A stretch of 64,000 nucleotides of DNA, taken from contig QZDX01000003.1 of the NCBI GenBank assembly GCA_009917555.1, forward strand, positions 1-64,000, in the 5' to 3' direction. This document shows positions 23,764-32,702 of this stretch, piece by piece. The DNA is from a bacterium 1XD21-13 (lineage in GTDB: Bacteria > Bacillota > Clostridia > Lachnospirales > Lachnospiraceae). How positions within the stretch are numbered: position 1 is the stretch's first letter; each line of letters starts with the position of its first letter. The notes beneath the pieces are model-generated. The model was not told the DNA's origin. It searched no databases and saw nothing but the letters and a program-made list of their open reading frames with translations. A program made the position numbers and the translations under genes.

Positions 23764-25359
23764 ATGAGTATAAAAGGATATAAGAATGCATTTTCGGGGA
23801 TTGAGCCTTCTAAGGAGCTGCACGACTCTTTGCTTCGTGCAGTTTTGGAAGAGGAGAATTGTATGAAAATGGAAGATAGAGAGAAAAAGCAGATAAGAAA
23901 GGCAGACCAGACCAGGCGTACCGGGCATACCCGGCATGTTAGGCCCAGATTGATTGCAGCCTGTGCGGCGGTGATGATTCTTTGCGTGTCCATGACGGCA
24001 GCGGCGGCTTTTGACCTGAATGATATTTTCCAGGGCTTCTTTAAGAAAGAGGTTGCTTCGGAGCAGGGGGGAAATGAGATGTCGGCGGTGCCCCTGGAGG
24101 CGGGAAATGACTTTCTTGCAAGTGCGGGAAATGTGATTCATGAGGAGACCACCGGGAACGGCCTTAAGCTGACCCTACGGGGAACGGTGGGGGATGGGAA
24201 TGTCCTCTATGCGGCCCTGGATGTGGAGACGGTGGACGGAAGCCCCTTTACCGCAGAGCAGGAGGGCAGCGTGCAGTCTTACCGGTTTGAGGAAGTTATG
24301 CTTGAGGGCGAGGGCATCGGAGGCGGTGAGCTGAACCGGATTTATTGCGGACTGGATCGGATTGACGACGGCAGCGTGCCGGGCAGGGCGACCTTTTTGA
24401 TGTCGGAGATGCTTGACAATGACATGAAGGGCAAGGAAATCAAGATGTCTCTGCGGAATCTGATGGCGGAGAGTAATGAGATTATTGATATGGGCATGGA
24501 CAAAACCATCTGGGAGCTGATGCAGGAATTTGAGCCTCTTAAGATTCGGGAAGCCAGCGAAAATGCCGGTTTGATAATAAACAGTTACAGCACCGAGGAG
24601 GATGCCGAAGGAAATGTGAATGCTCATGAGAGCTTTATGGTGGAAAAAACCGATAAGCGGATTGCCTTTTCCTCCAAATACCCGGAAGCACGTATTTCGA
24701 ATATGGGTATCTATAAAGGGCAGTATGAGGACAATCTGATTGTTAACCTGGATCTTGGGGGAGAACTTGACTGGGATCTCCTGGATCAGAAGTCCCTGAT
24801 TGTAATGGATCGCCGTACCGGGCAGGTGATTAACGGAAGTTCGGGAGCTCTGGCCATCGGAAACGGAGCCGAGGAGGATTATTTCCCGGGCATGGAAGGC
24901 CAGGCGGATATTGTGGGAGATGATTACGTTTCCTGTCGTTATTGCTTTAACGATATCAGTGAAAACCAGGCGAAAAATGCGGTCTTTGCCCTGGGCGGCG
25001 ACGGTTCCTATGAGGAATTGTTTGATGGCGAGTGGAGCTTGAGTTTTACCGTAGACTATGAGGACACCATGCAGACCTGGGAACTTAAGGAAAAGGCTGT
25101 GGTTGGGAATGTGGAAGTTAAAAAAGTTCAGATTTCTCCTGTGTCCGCCGTAGTGGAATTCGACACATTGTCGGATGAGAAGACAGAGCTTGAGGATGTT
25201 TTCCTGAAGCTGAAAGACGGAAACCAGGTGGAATGTAACGCTATGAGTCAGGACTGGGATGAGAATGGCGAAGCATCCTGCAGGGTCATCTGGAAGAGCG
25301 TGGTGGAACTGGGTGAGATTGAAGGCATTGTCGTGAATGGAACGGAGATTAAGCTGTAG
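23764..25359 (+). CDS. Membrane anti-sigma-factor-like protein (DUF4179-type)
   Basis: This 531-residue protein has a cytoplasmic N-terminus of about 60 residues (YKNAFSGIEPSKELHDSLLR), one membrane helix (about 62-82; LIAACAAVMILCVSMTAAAA) and a large extracellular beta-rich domain. That layout is shared by many membrane anti-sigma factors encoded directly after ECF sigma genes in Clostridia. It follows the broken sigma gene by 18 bases behind GAAGAGGAGG. With the sigma factor interrupted, it has lost its cognate partner unless another sigma factor is bound. A clear terminator follows. The family name is my recollection of similar proteins, not a search result. Confidence 0.75.
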   Translation: MSIKGYKNAFSGIEPSKELHDSLLRAVLEEENCMKMEDREKKQIRKADQTRRTGHTRHVRPRLIAACAAVMILCVSMTAAAAFDLNDIFQGFFKKEVASEQGGNEMSAVPLEAGNDFLASAGNVIHEETTGNGLKLTLRGTVGDGNVLYAALDVETVDGSPFTAEQEGSVQSYRFEEVMLEGEGIGGGELNRIYCGLDRIDDGSVPGRATFLMSEMLDNDMKGKEIKMSLRNLMAESNEIIDMGMDKTIWELMQEFEPLKIREASENAGLIINSYSTEEDAEGNVNAHESFMVEKTDKRIAFSSKYPEARISNMGIYKGQYEDNLIVNLDLGGELDWDLLDQKSLIVMDRRTGQVINGSSGALAIGNGAEEDYFPGMEGQADIVGDDYVSCRYCFNDISENQAKNAVFALGGDGSYEELFDGEWSLSFTVDYEDTMQTWELKEKAVVGNVEVKKVQISPVSAVVEFDTLSDEKTELEDVFLKLKDGNQVECNAMSQDWDENGEASCRVIWKSVVELGEIEGIVVNGTEIKL

Positions 25360-25444
25360 GGATGTGCAGTGGCAAGAGTTTATAATTATATTCAGGACTC
25401 TGTTTTTTAAGATGACCCATTGAAGATGGGAAGAGAGTAATGGG

Positions 25445-25480
25445 AAACATCCGACAGTTTGTATGATTGTCGGATGTTTT
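25445..25480 (+). terminator. Rho-independent terminator of the sigma/anti-sigma operon
   Basis: AAACATCCGACA pairs perfectly with TGTCGGATGTTT around an 11-nt loop, followed by TTC. It separates this operon from fhs. Confidence 0.85.
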
Positions 25481-25504
25481 TCTATGGAATATAATGGGGA
25501 CAAG

Positions 25505-25545
25505 GTAGATAAATACAGTGTGTTATGGATTGTTAAATTATCTAC
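25505..25545 (+). promoter_or_regulatory. Small dyad upstream of fhs
   Basis: GTAGATAA and TTATCTAC form a perfect 8-bp inverted repeat 36 bases before the fhs start. It could be an operator or a leader hairpin of the folate operon. Confidence 0.35.
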
Positions 25546-25581
25546 AAAATAATACCTAACTAAGAAAGGGGAAGTTTCGAA

Positions 25582-27270
25582 ATGGGATTCAAATCAGACA
25601 TCGAAATTGCACAGGAGACAGTCATGCAGCCGATCACAGAGATTGCGGCAAAGGCAGGAATTGACGACAAGTATCTGGAGCAGTATGGAAAGTACAAAGC
25701 AAAGATTGACTACAATCTGCTCAAAGAGACCAATGCGGAGGATGGAAAGCTGATTCTGGTAACAGCCATCAACCCTACCCCGGCAGGAGAAGGCAAGACC
25801 ACCACAACCGTAGGTCTGGCAGACGGTATGCAGAAGCTTGGCAAGAAGGTTATGGTAGCTCTTCGTGAGCCGTCCCTTGGACCTGTATTCGGTGTAAAGG
25901 GCGGAGCGGCAGGCGGCGGCTATGCACAGGTAGTTCCCATGGAGGACATCAACCTTCACTTTACCGGTGACTTCCACGCAATCGGTGCGGCAAACAACCT
26001 GTTGGCAGCTATGATCGACAACCACATTTTCCAGGGCAACGCACTGAACATTGACCCCAGAAAGATTACCTGGAGAAGATGCGTGGATATGAATGACCGT
26101 CAGCTCCGTAACGTAGTGGACGGCCTTGGTGGAAGAACTAACGGCATGCCCAGAGAGGACGGCTACGACATTACGGTTGCTTCCGAGATTATGGCAGTTC
26201 TGTGTCTGGCAAATGACATCACAGACCTGAAAGAAAGACTTGCAAGAATCATCATCGGTTATACATATGGAAAGGTTGCTGAGCAGAAGCCCGTAACCGC
26301 AGGCGATTTGAACGCACAGGGTGCTATGGCAGCTCTTCTTAAGGATGCCTTAAAGCCTAACCTGGTACAGACCTTAGAGCATGTACCGGCTATTGTTCAT
26401 GGCGGACCTTTCGCAAATATCGCTCACGGATGTAACTCTGTAACAGCTACCAAGATGGCTATGAAGCTGGCTGATTACACCATCACAGAGGCAGGCTTCG
26501 GTGCAGACCTTGGTGCTGAGAAGTTCCTGGATATCAAGTGCCGTATGGCAGGACTGAAACCCAACGCAGTGGTTATCGTTGCTACGGTTCGTGCTCTTAA
26601 GTACAACGGCGGCGTTCCCAAGGCAGATCTCAACAATGAGAATCTGGAAGCTCTGGAGAAGGGACTTCCGAACCTGCTGAAGCATGTAAGCAATATCAAA
26701 GATGTATACAAGCTTCCCTGTGTGGTTGCCATCAATGCATTCCCGACAGATACCAAGGCCGAGCTTGACCTGGTAGAGAGCAAGTGTAAGGAGCTTGGCG
26801 TAAACGTTGCTCTGTCCGAGGTTTGGGCAAAGGGCGGCGAAGGCGGCGTGAAGCTTGCCGAGGAAGTAATCCGTCTGGTTGAGGAACCCAATGACTTTAC
26901 GTTCTCCTATGAGCTTGAGGGCACCAGCATTGAGGATAAGCTGAATGCAATCGTTCAGAAGATTTACGGCGGTTCCCGTGCGGTTCTGACTGCCAATGCT
27001 CAGAAGCAGGCCAAGGAGCTTGAGGCACTTGGATTTGGAAGCTGCCCGATCTGCGTGGCAAAGACCCAGTACAGCTTAACCGACGACCAGACCAAGCTGG
27101 GTGCTCCCAAGGATTTCGAGGTTACCGTTCGCAACCTGAAGATTTCCGCAGGTGCAGGCTTTATCGTAGCTCTGACCGGCGAGATCATGACCATGCCCGG
27201 ACTTCCCAAGGTTCCGGCAGCAGAGCGTATCGACGTAGACGAGACCGGCAAGATTTCCGGATTGTTCTAA
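25582..27270 (+). CDS. fhs: Formate--tetrahydrofolate ligase
   Basis: This enzyme makes 10-formyl-THF from formate, THF and ATP, the entry step of the methyl branch. The 562-residue length is normal. The ATP loop [17 protein letters not shown] lies at about residues 65-82, followed by [20 protein letters not shown] and [14 protein letters not shown], both hallmark blocks. AAAGGGGAAG precedes the ATG. It is first in a three-gene run with the cyclodeaminase-like gene and folD, which together interconvert formyl-, methenyl- and methylene-THF. Codon use is strongly biased, suggesting high expression. No CO dehydrogenase genes are in the window, so acetogenesis cannot be concluded. Confidence 0.97.
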   Translation: MGFKSDIEIAQETVMQPITEIAAKAGIDDKYLEQYGKYKAKIDYNLLKETNAEDGKLILVTAINPTPAGEGKTTTTVGLADGMQKLGKKVMVALREPSLGPVFGVKGGAAGGGYAQVVPMEDINLHFTGDFHAIGAANNLLAAMIDNHIFQGNALNIDPRKITWRRCVDMNDRQLRNVVDGLGGRTNGMPREDGYDITVASEIMAVLCLANDITDLKERLARIIIGYTYGKVAEQKPVTAGDLNAQGAMAALLKDALKPNLVQTLEHVPAIVHGGPFANIAHGCNSVTATKMAMKLADYTITEAGFGADLGAEKFLDIKCRMAGLKPNAVVIVATVRALKYNGGVPKADLNNENLEALEKGLPNLLKHVSNIKDVYKLPCVVAINAFPTDTKAELDLVESKCKELGVNVALSEVWAKGGEGGVKLAEEVIRLVEEPNDFTFSYELEGTSIEDKLNAIVQKIYGGSRAVLTANAQKQAKELEALGFGSCPICVAKTQYSLTDDQTKLGAPKDFEVTVRNLKISAGAGFIVALTGEIMTMPGLPKVPAAERIDVDETGKISGLF

Positions 27271-27379
27271 GCGAATCTGTTATCACTGTTATAAACCTAT
27301 AAAGAACACAGTCGGGAAGGACCCTTACAGGCCCTTCCTGCTTGTGGGTAAAGCAAATTTTTGGAATAGGAGAGAGAGA

Positions 27380-28009
27380 ATGGGATTTTCAACCAGCAAA
27401 TGTGATGAATTTGTAGAGGTTCTGGCATCCAAGGCTCCCGTACCGGGCGGCGGCGGAGCTTCCGCACTGGTAGCGGCAGTTGGTACGGCACTTGGCAATA
27501 TGGTAGGAAGCCTCACCGTAGGAAAGAAAAAATATGCGGACGTTGAGGAAGAAATGTACACTTTAAAGGAAAAGGCAACCGCCCTTCAGGCAGATTTCCT
27601 GCGTCTGATCGATCGTGACGCAGAAGTATTCGAGCCGTTGTCCAAGGCTTACGGTATGCCGAGAGAGACGGAGGAGGAAAAGGCGGAGAAAGCCCGTGTG
27701 ATGGCTATTGTTCTCAAGGATGCCTGCTCCGTTCCCATGGAGATTATGGAGAAATGCTGTGAGGCCATTGATTTAATTGTAGAGTTTGCGGCAAAGGGTT
27801 CTGCATTGGCTATCAGCGATGCAGGCGTAGGCGTTGCATTCTGCAAGGCTGCTCTTCTGGGAGCCTCCCTCAATGTGTTTATCAATACAAAGTCTATGGC
27901 GGATAAAGAGTATGCGGCAGAGCTGAATGCAAAGGCAGACGCTATGATTGAGAAGTATACGAAGATTGCGGATGAAGTATTTGCAAGTGTGAATGGCAGA
28001 CTGAGATAG
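27380..28009 (+). CDS. fchA: Methenyl-THF cyclohydrolase / formimino-THF cyclodeaminase family protein (FchA-like)
   Basis: This 209-residue all-helical protein of the FTCD_C/FchA family contains the folate-site block APVPGGGGASALVAAVGTALG (residues 19-39) and the later GSALAISDAGVGVAFCKAAL. Family members convert methenyl-THF and 10-formyl-THF or remove ammonia from formimino-THF. Placement between fhs and folD favours the cyclohydrolase role. ATG 27380 is close behind AGGAGAGAG; an earlier in-frame start at 27344 has no site. Its importance is raised by the neighbouring FolD, which lacks the lysine needed for cyclohydrolase activity. Confidence 0.92.
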   Translation: MGFSTSKCDEFVEVLASKAPVPGGGGASALVAAVGTALGNMVGSLTVGKKKYADVEEEMYTLKEKATALQADFLRLIDRDAEVFEPLSKAYGMPRETEEEKAEKARVMAIVLKDACSVPMEIMEKCCEAIDLIVEFAAKGSALAISDAGVGVAFCKAALLGASLNVFINTKSMADKEYAAELNAKADAMIEKYTKIADEVFASVNGRLR

Positions 28010-28069
28010 TTTGAGGATACAAAACTGAAATCAGTGATATTATGGAACTTTAAATAGGAGATTGGAATA

Positions 28070-28921
28070 ATGGCAAAACAGTTATTAGGAAAAGAAGTAA
28101 CTGCTGCTTTGAATGAGAGAATTAAAGCAGATGTAGCGGCATTAAAAGAAAAGGGAGTAAATCCTACCCTGGGAATTATCCGTGTAGGTGAGAGACCGGA
28201 TGACCTTTCTTATGAGAGAGGTGCAACCAAACGCTGCGAGACCCTGGGTGTAGAGTTCAAGAAATACCTGCTTCCCGCAGAGGTAACGCAGGAAGAGCTT
28301 CTAAAGGTGATTGAGGAAGTAAATAACGATGACAACATCCATGGTGTTCTGATGTTCCGTCCATTGCCCAAGCACATCAACCAAAGTGTAGTTGAGAATG
28401 CACTGTCCGCAGAGAAGGACGTAGACTGCCAGACAGACGCATCCCTGACGGGTGTATTTACCGGAAAGCAGATCGGCTTCCCGCCCTGTACGCCCCAGGC
28501 TTGTATGGAGATTCTGGATCACTACGGAATCGACTGCACCGGCAAGAAAGCTGTAGTGATAGGCCGTTCCCTGGTAGTAGGAAAGCCCGCAGCCATGATG
28601 CTGATTAAGAAAAATGCAACCGTAACCATCTGTCATACGAGAACAAAAGATATGCCCAGTGTAACCCGTGAGGCGGAGATCCTCATTGTTGCAGCCGGAC
28701 GTGCAGGCGTGGTAGGCAAGGAATATGTATCCCCGGGTCAGACCGTGATTGATGTTGGAATCAATGTGAATGAGGAAGGCAAGCTCTGCGGTGACGTGGC
28801 TTATGCAGAGGTAGAGCCTGTCGTAGAAGCCATTACTCCCGTACCGGGCGGTGTTGGAAGCGTAACCACCTCCGTACTGGTTGGCCATGTGGTAGAGGCG
28901 GCCAAGAGGAAGTATTTATAA
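28070..28921 (+). CDS. folD: Methylene-THF dehydrogenase FolD, probably lacking cyclohydrolase activity
   Basis: This 283-residue FolD-family enzyme has the NAD(P) loop VVIGRSLVVGKPAAMMLIKK (about residues 163-182) and the C-terminal block TPVPGGVGSVTTSVL intact. In standard FolD the folate site reads Y-x-x-x-K-x-K. Here it reads Y48-E-R-G-A52-T-K54, aligned without gaps from the VGERP start, so the catalytic lysine four residues after the tyrosine (Lys56 in the human enzyme) is Ala. Loss of that lysine abolishes cyclohydrolase activity in studied enzymes, so I predict a dehydrogenase only. The separate FchA would supply the missing step. Start context GGAACTTTAAATAGGAG is the motif shared with other genes here. 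Confidence 0.93.
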   Translation: MAKQLLGKEVTAALNERIKADVAALKEKGVNPTLGIIRVGERPDDLSYERGATKRCETLGVEFKKYLLPAEVTQEELLKVIEEVNNDDNIHGVLMFRPLPKHINQSVVENALSAEKDVDCQTDASLTGVFTGKQIGFPPCTPQACMEILDHYGIDCTGKKAVVIGRSLVVGKPAAMMLIKKNATVTICHTRTKDMPSVTREAEILIVAAGRAGVVGKEYVSPGQTVIDVGINVNEEGKLCGDVAYAEVEPVVEAITPVPGGVGSVTTSVLVGHVVEAAKRKYL

Positions 28922-28935
28922 AAATCGCTGTGAAC

Positions 28936-28974
28936 CAGTGTACCGTCTGTCTGATAATCAGACAGTACACAAGA
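28936..28974 (+). other. Hairpin after folD
   Basis: CTGTCTGA and TCAGACAG pair around TAA, with an outer GTGTA/TACAC helix. No T run follows; it may stabilise the 3' end of the folate mRNA. Confidence 0.45.
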
Positions 28975-29008
28975 GTGAAATCTGTTCCGGCATAAATTTT
29001 AAGTATGT

Positions 29009-29057
29009 AAAAAAACCAGGATTCTCTTTTTTATCGAAAGGGTATTCTGGTTTTTTT
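29009..29057 (+). terminator. Rho-independent terminator of the folate operon
   Basis: AAAAAAACCAG-GAT pairs with AT-TCTGGTTTTTTT across a 20-nt loop, with a seven-T tail. Confidence 0.75.
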
Positions 29058-29247
29058 ATAAATATTATTGGTGAATTTAGATTATAAAATTTAAAAATTC
29101 TTAAATCCTTTCCCCTCCTTTTTGCGTTATAGTTATTGTAAGACGTTTTACATGAGAAAACTTTTGAAAATACGCCGGTATGCGGAGCATACAGACAGCA
29201 CACCGCAGATGGATTTTTAAAAGCGCTCCACAGGGAGAGTACATAAA

Positions 29248-29769
29248 TTGAGAGACAGCGAGCTGATTAAGAGAATCAAACAGGGAGAGACGGAGCTTCT
29301 GGATGTTCTGATCGAGAGCCACTATGATGGAATCTACCGGTTCTGTTACTACAAGCTAGGAGACCGGGAAGCGGCCTATGACTGCGCCCAGGAGACATTT
29401 CTCCATCTTTTGCGATATATGGACACCTATGTGGAGCAGAAAAGGTTCAAGGCATACCTTTACCGGATTGCAGGAAATGTGTGTATGGACTGGTTTCGGA
29501 AAAATTCGGTGCAGTTTGCAGGGGAGGAGCTTTTGGAAACCATAGTCAGGGAGGATTCGGAGCTTAAGAGGGTGGAGCTGTCCGACGAGGTACTGAGGGC
29601 GCTTCAGGTCCTTTCCCCGGTCCAGAGGGATGTGGTGATTTTACATTTCTTTTATGACTTTAAGCTCAGAGAGATTGCACAGATTACCAATGTCCCCATG
29701 TCAACCGTCAAATCCCGGCTGAAGCAGGGGATGGATAAGATGAAAGCTTATATGGAAAGATCCAGGTAA
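29248..29769 (+). CDS. ECF RNA polymerase sigma factor
   Basis: This 173-residue sigma-70 family protein has region 2 at about residues 20-85 (YDGIYRFCYYKLGDREAAYD and CAQETFLHLLRY) and region 4 at about 115-165 (LSPVQRDVVILHFFYDF, then REIAQITNVPMSTVKSRLKQ). It starts with TTG behind GGGAGAG; no ATG or GTG has a better site. The palindrome GTAAGACGTTTTAC lies about 100 bases upstream. The genes that follow encode a membrane protein and an ABC exporter, which are probably its regulon or regulator. No zinc-finger anti-sigma gene is adjacent. Confidence 0.93.
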   Translation: MRDSELIKRIKQGETELLDVLIESHYDGIYRFCYYKLGDREAAYDCAQETFLHLLRYMDTYVEQKRFKAYLYRIAGNVCMDWFRKNSVQFAGEELLETIVREDSELKRVELSDEVLRALQVLSPVQRDVVILHFFYDFKLREIAQITNVPMSTVKSRLKQGMDKMKAYMERSR

Positions 29770-29810
29770 CAAATGTGTCCTCGAAATATTTTTGTGACTT
29801 TACTCTTTAG

Positions 29811-29839
29811 TACTGTTGTGTAGCAACTTTAAAACAGTA
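29811..29839 (+). other. Small inverted repeat between the sigma and membrane-protein genes
   Basis: TACTGTT and AACAGTA (7 bp each) flank 15 bases. It lies 40 bases after the sigma stop codon. It may be a weak attenuator or an operator. Confidence 0.35.
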
Positions 29840-29888
29840 AACTCTGGAACTGGAAAGAGCTTGCGGAACTTTAAATAGGAGGCTGGCG

Positions 29889-30677
29889 TTGAAAGAAGAG
29901 AGAAAAAATAAAAGAAACAGGAGACAGGAGGAGGAAATCCGGGCTTTTCTGAAAAGTGCAGAACAGCCGGAGATTGACGGGGAAAGAAAGCGGCAGACCC
30001 TGGAGCTGTTACGTATGGAGAGAAAATGGCTTCATATTCGGTCGAGAAAGCCTTATATACAGCGTGTGCTGGATCAGACGGCCTATCTTTCCCCGGCCGT
30101 ATGGCTGATTCAGGGAGCTCTGGTTCTTATCCTGGGATGGAGCTTCTGTGTAGGGGATAGGAGAGAGATTCTCATAAACCTGCTGCTCTGTGCGCCGATC
30201 ATAGGAATTGTGGGATTCACGGAAATCATGCGGAGCTACCGGCAGAGTATGTGGGAGCTGGAGCAGGCATGCCGCTACAATCTGCGTCAGCTCATGGGAA
30301 TGCGGCTGCTGATTTTTGGAATTGTGGATTCTCTGGTGGCATGCGGTGTGACGGTGATGGGATTTGGGGCTGGAATATGGGCATCGGAACTGTTGGGGTT
30401 CTTTTTCATCCCGCAGATTCTTTCGGATTGCGTGTATCTGTATCTGATGGCCCGTTTCCGGCGGCGTTTTCAGGGAATAACCCTCCTTGGTGCGGCGGTG
30501 TTCATGACCCTGCTGTGGGTGACCTTGTTGGAGGGTATTGCATATGATCCCCAGTTAAGGCAGAGGATTGCAGATCCCTTTATACTGGCGCTTCTGCTGC
30601 TGGCATGTCTTGGGCTGCTGGCCCTGTGCTGTGTGCGTTTTTTAAAGGGAGTGGAAGCGGAGTATTGCGGAGCTTAA
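29889..30677 (+). CDS. Integral membrane protein, possible anti-sigma or exporter-associated protein
   Basis: This 262-residue protein has a basic, charged N-terminal 70 residues (KEERKNKRNRRQEEEIRAFL) and about six membrane helices (from about 75 to 255). It starts with TTG 6 bases after AGGAGG, within the recurring CGGAACTTTAAATAGGAGG context. Placement directly after an ECF sigma gene and before an ABC exporter suggests it restrains the sigma factor through its cytoplasmic N-terminus, or helps the exporter. I do not recognise a defined family. Confidence 0.7.
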   Translation: MKEERKNKRNRRQEEEIRAFLKSAEQPEIDGERKRQTLELLRMERKWLHIRSRKPYIQRVLDQTAYLSPAVWLIQGALVLILGWSFCVGDRREILINLLLCAPIIGIVGFTEIMRSYRQSMWELEQACRYNLRQLMGMRLLIFGIVDSLVACGVTVMGFGAGIWASELLGFFFIPQILSDCVYLYLMARFRRRFQGITLLGAAVFMTLLWVTLLEGIAYDPQLRQRIADPFILALLLLACLGLLALCCVRFLKGVEAEYCGA

Positions 30678-30732
30678 CCCTTTAGTGCCATCGCGCAGCG
30701 ATTTTACGGAACTGGAATAGGAGGAACGAGTT

Positions 30733-31608
30733 ATGGAATTACGGTTAGACCGGCTGACCAAGCAATATAAGCAAAAGCTGGCAGTGGATCGGATAGATTT
30801 GGAATTGAAATGCGGAGTTTACGGGCTTCTGGGAGCAAACGGAGCTGGAAAAACCACTCTGATGCGTATGATCTGCGACATCCTGGAGCCGTCTTCCGGG
30901 GAGATCTTCTGCAACGGGCAGAACATTCGGGAGATGGGAGAGGAATACCGGGATCTCCTGGGATACCTCCCCCAGAATTTCGGCTACTACCAGGAATTTA
31001 CAGCTTACAAATTCCTGCTGTACATTGCGTCTTTAAAAGGGCTGGGAAAGGAACAGGCAGCCGTCCGGGCTCTCTATCTTCTGGACATGGTGGGCCTGGC
31101 AGACCAGAAAAAGAGAAAGATCAAAACCTTTTCCGGCGGAATGAAGCAGCGTCTGGGAATCGCCCAGGCCATGCTGAATGAGCCTAAGATTCTGATTCTG
31201 GATGAGCCCACAGCAGGTCTGGACCCTAAGGAGCGGGTGCGCTTCCGAAACCTTATCAGCTCCTTTTCCAAGGATAAGATTGTGCTTCTGTCTACCCACA
31301 TTGTATCGGATGTGGAGTACATTGCCGATGAGATCTTGGTGATGAAGGAGGGACGCCTGATTCACAGAGGTGCGCCGGAGGTGGTGACTCGAGAAGCAAA
31401 AGGGCTTGTATGGGAGTGCAAAGTGGATTCCAGATATGCAGATCGCTATGTAGAACAGTACAATGTGGGGAATCTGAAAAATGCAGGGGATGAGACCATC
31501 CTGCGGATTATCTCAGATACGAAACCCTGTGAGGAGGCTGTGGAGGCGGAGCCCACCCTGGAGGATCTGTATCTCTATTATTTCAGCGAGGAGGAAAGCA
31601 GACAATGA
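30733..31608 (+). CDS. ABC exporter ATP-binding protein
   Basis: This 291-residue ATPase of the drug/peptide exporter group has Walker A GANGAGKTT (about residues 34-42), signature FSGGMKQRLG, Walker B ILILDEPTAGLDP and switch HIV at the H-loop. An extra C-terminal 80 residues follow the core, as usual in the CcmA/NatA-like class. The start lies behind CGGAACTGGAATAGGAGG. The gene overlaps the permease gene by ATGA, so the pair forms one transporter. Its substrate is unknown; control by the upstream sigma factor suggests envelope stress. Confidence 0.92.
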   Translation: MELRLDRLTKQYKQKLAVDRIDLELKCGVYGLLGANGAGKTTLMRMICDILEPSSGEIFCNGQNIREMGEEYRDLLGYLPQNFGYYQEFTAYKFLLYIASLKGLGKEQAAVRALYLLDMVGLADQKKRKIKTFSGGMKQRLGIAQAMLNEPKILILDEPTAGLDPKERVRFRNLISSFSKDKIVLLSTHIVSDVEYIADEILVMKEGRLIHRGAPEVVTREAKGLVWECKVDSRYADRYVEQYNVGNLKNAGDETILRIISDTKPCEEAVEAEPTLEDLYLYYFSEEESRQ

Positions 31609-32690
31609 TTCGGATGATTGGATTTGAATTTGAAAAAATACTGAACCGGAAGATTGTGTACGCAGCCATTGCATGTATTTTGATTATGGGCACTACTATG
31701 TATGTGGGAAGAGGAGCGGGAGCGCAGATTGTGATGGAGTCCGAGGGGAATTATCTGGAGGGTCGGGAGGCTGTCAGGCTTGACAAGGAGATTGCCGCCA
31801 GGCATGAGGGGCCCTTGACGGAGGAAAAGGTGGAGGAGATTCTGGAGACCTACCGCCCAAGAAGAGATGACGGGGGCTTCTGGGTGGTAAATAATATCTA
31901 TAACACGCTGTCCAGCCTCTGGGGGGACATGGACGGAAGCTATGATGGCATGGATATTCGATCTACATTTCCCGCATACCTGGACGAAAGGCCGCTGATA
32001 TTGGGATATAACCAGGGCTGGCTGGTCTTTCTGGAGGGAGGAGCGTACATGATGGTATTTATGGGCTTTCTCCTGGTGATTGCTCTGTCGCCGGTCTTTT
32101 CTGAGGAATACAGCAGGGGAACTGACGCACTGATTCTTACCTCCCGACATGGAAAGAGGAGCTGCGCCTGGGCAAAAATCATTGCCTCCTATCTTTTCAC
32201 CCTAATGGTAGTGGGAGGCTGGCTGCTTCTTCAGAGCTTCCTATACTGGAAAGATTTTGGCTTAGACGGGGGTGGGGCCAGCGTGCAGCTCAATAATCAT
32301 TTTATGCTTTCCGGAGTGCCCTATTTTCTCACCTATATGGGTGCGGCTGGCTATTGCCTGGTGCTGTGGATTGGTGGCTCTCTGATTTTAACGGCACTGA
32401 TACTGGTGCTCTCGGCGCTTTGCAGATCCTCCTTTGTAACAGTGATTGCGGCTGCGGCCTGCTATGCCATGCCATCCTTGCTTGGGCAGTTGGGTGTACC
32501 TTTGAAGCTTTTAAGCCTGAATCCCATCTGGGACTTTTTGGCGGAGGTGCCTCTGATGGTTCCGAAGCTTTCCCTTGGCGGCGGAGCGCAGGTTTCCTTC
32601 GTGTGGGTGGTGGCGGTCTTTGCCCTGGTGATGACGGCGGCAAGCTTTGTCCTTAGCCGGAGGATTTTTGCAAAGCATCAGGTGATGTGA
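31605..32690 (+). CDS. ABC exporter permease (ABC-2 type)
   Basis: This 361-residue membrane protein has one helix at residues 15-33, then an extracytoplasmic stretch of about 120 residues and five further helices from about 145 to 355. This is the layout of ABC-2 permeases with a large first loop. Its first four bases overlap the ATPase stop codon. It converges with the MATE gene with only 12 bases between stops, and no terminator hairpin is evident there. Confidence 0.85.
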   Translation: MIRMIGFEFEKILNRKIVYAAIACILIMGTTMYVGRGAGAQIVMESEGNYLEGREAVRLDKEIAARHEGPLTEEKVEEILETYRPRRDDGGFWVVNNIYNTLSSLWGDMDGSYDGMDIRSTFPAYLDERPLILGYNQGWLVFLEGGAYMMVFMGFLLVIALSPVFSEEYSRGTDALILTSRHGKRSCAWAKIIASYLFTLMVVGGWLLLQSFLYWKDFGLDGGGASVQLNNHFMLSGVPYFLTYMGAAGYCLVLWIGGSLILTALILVLSALCRSSFVTVIAAAACYAMPSLLGQLGVPLKLLSLNPIWDFLAEVPLMVPKLSLGGGAQVSFVWVVAVFALVMTAASFVLSRRIFAKHQVM

Positions 32691-32702
32691 GAAAAGGACA
32701 TT

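Noticed and set aside
24175-25503. 442-codon minus-strand frame opposite the anti-sigma gene
   Set aside because: It runs through the operon terminator, is rich in His, Leu and Ile as expected from reverse reading of acidic codons, and has no ribosome site.
29869-29891. ECF-type promoter (GGAAC ... CGT) at the recurring start context
   Set aside because: The ribosome site would lie in the spacer and the RNA would be leaderless; other copies of the context lack a -10 match.
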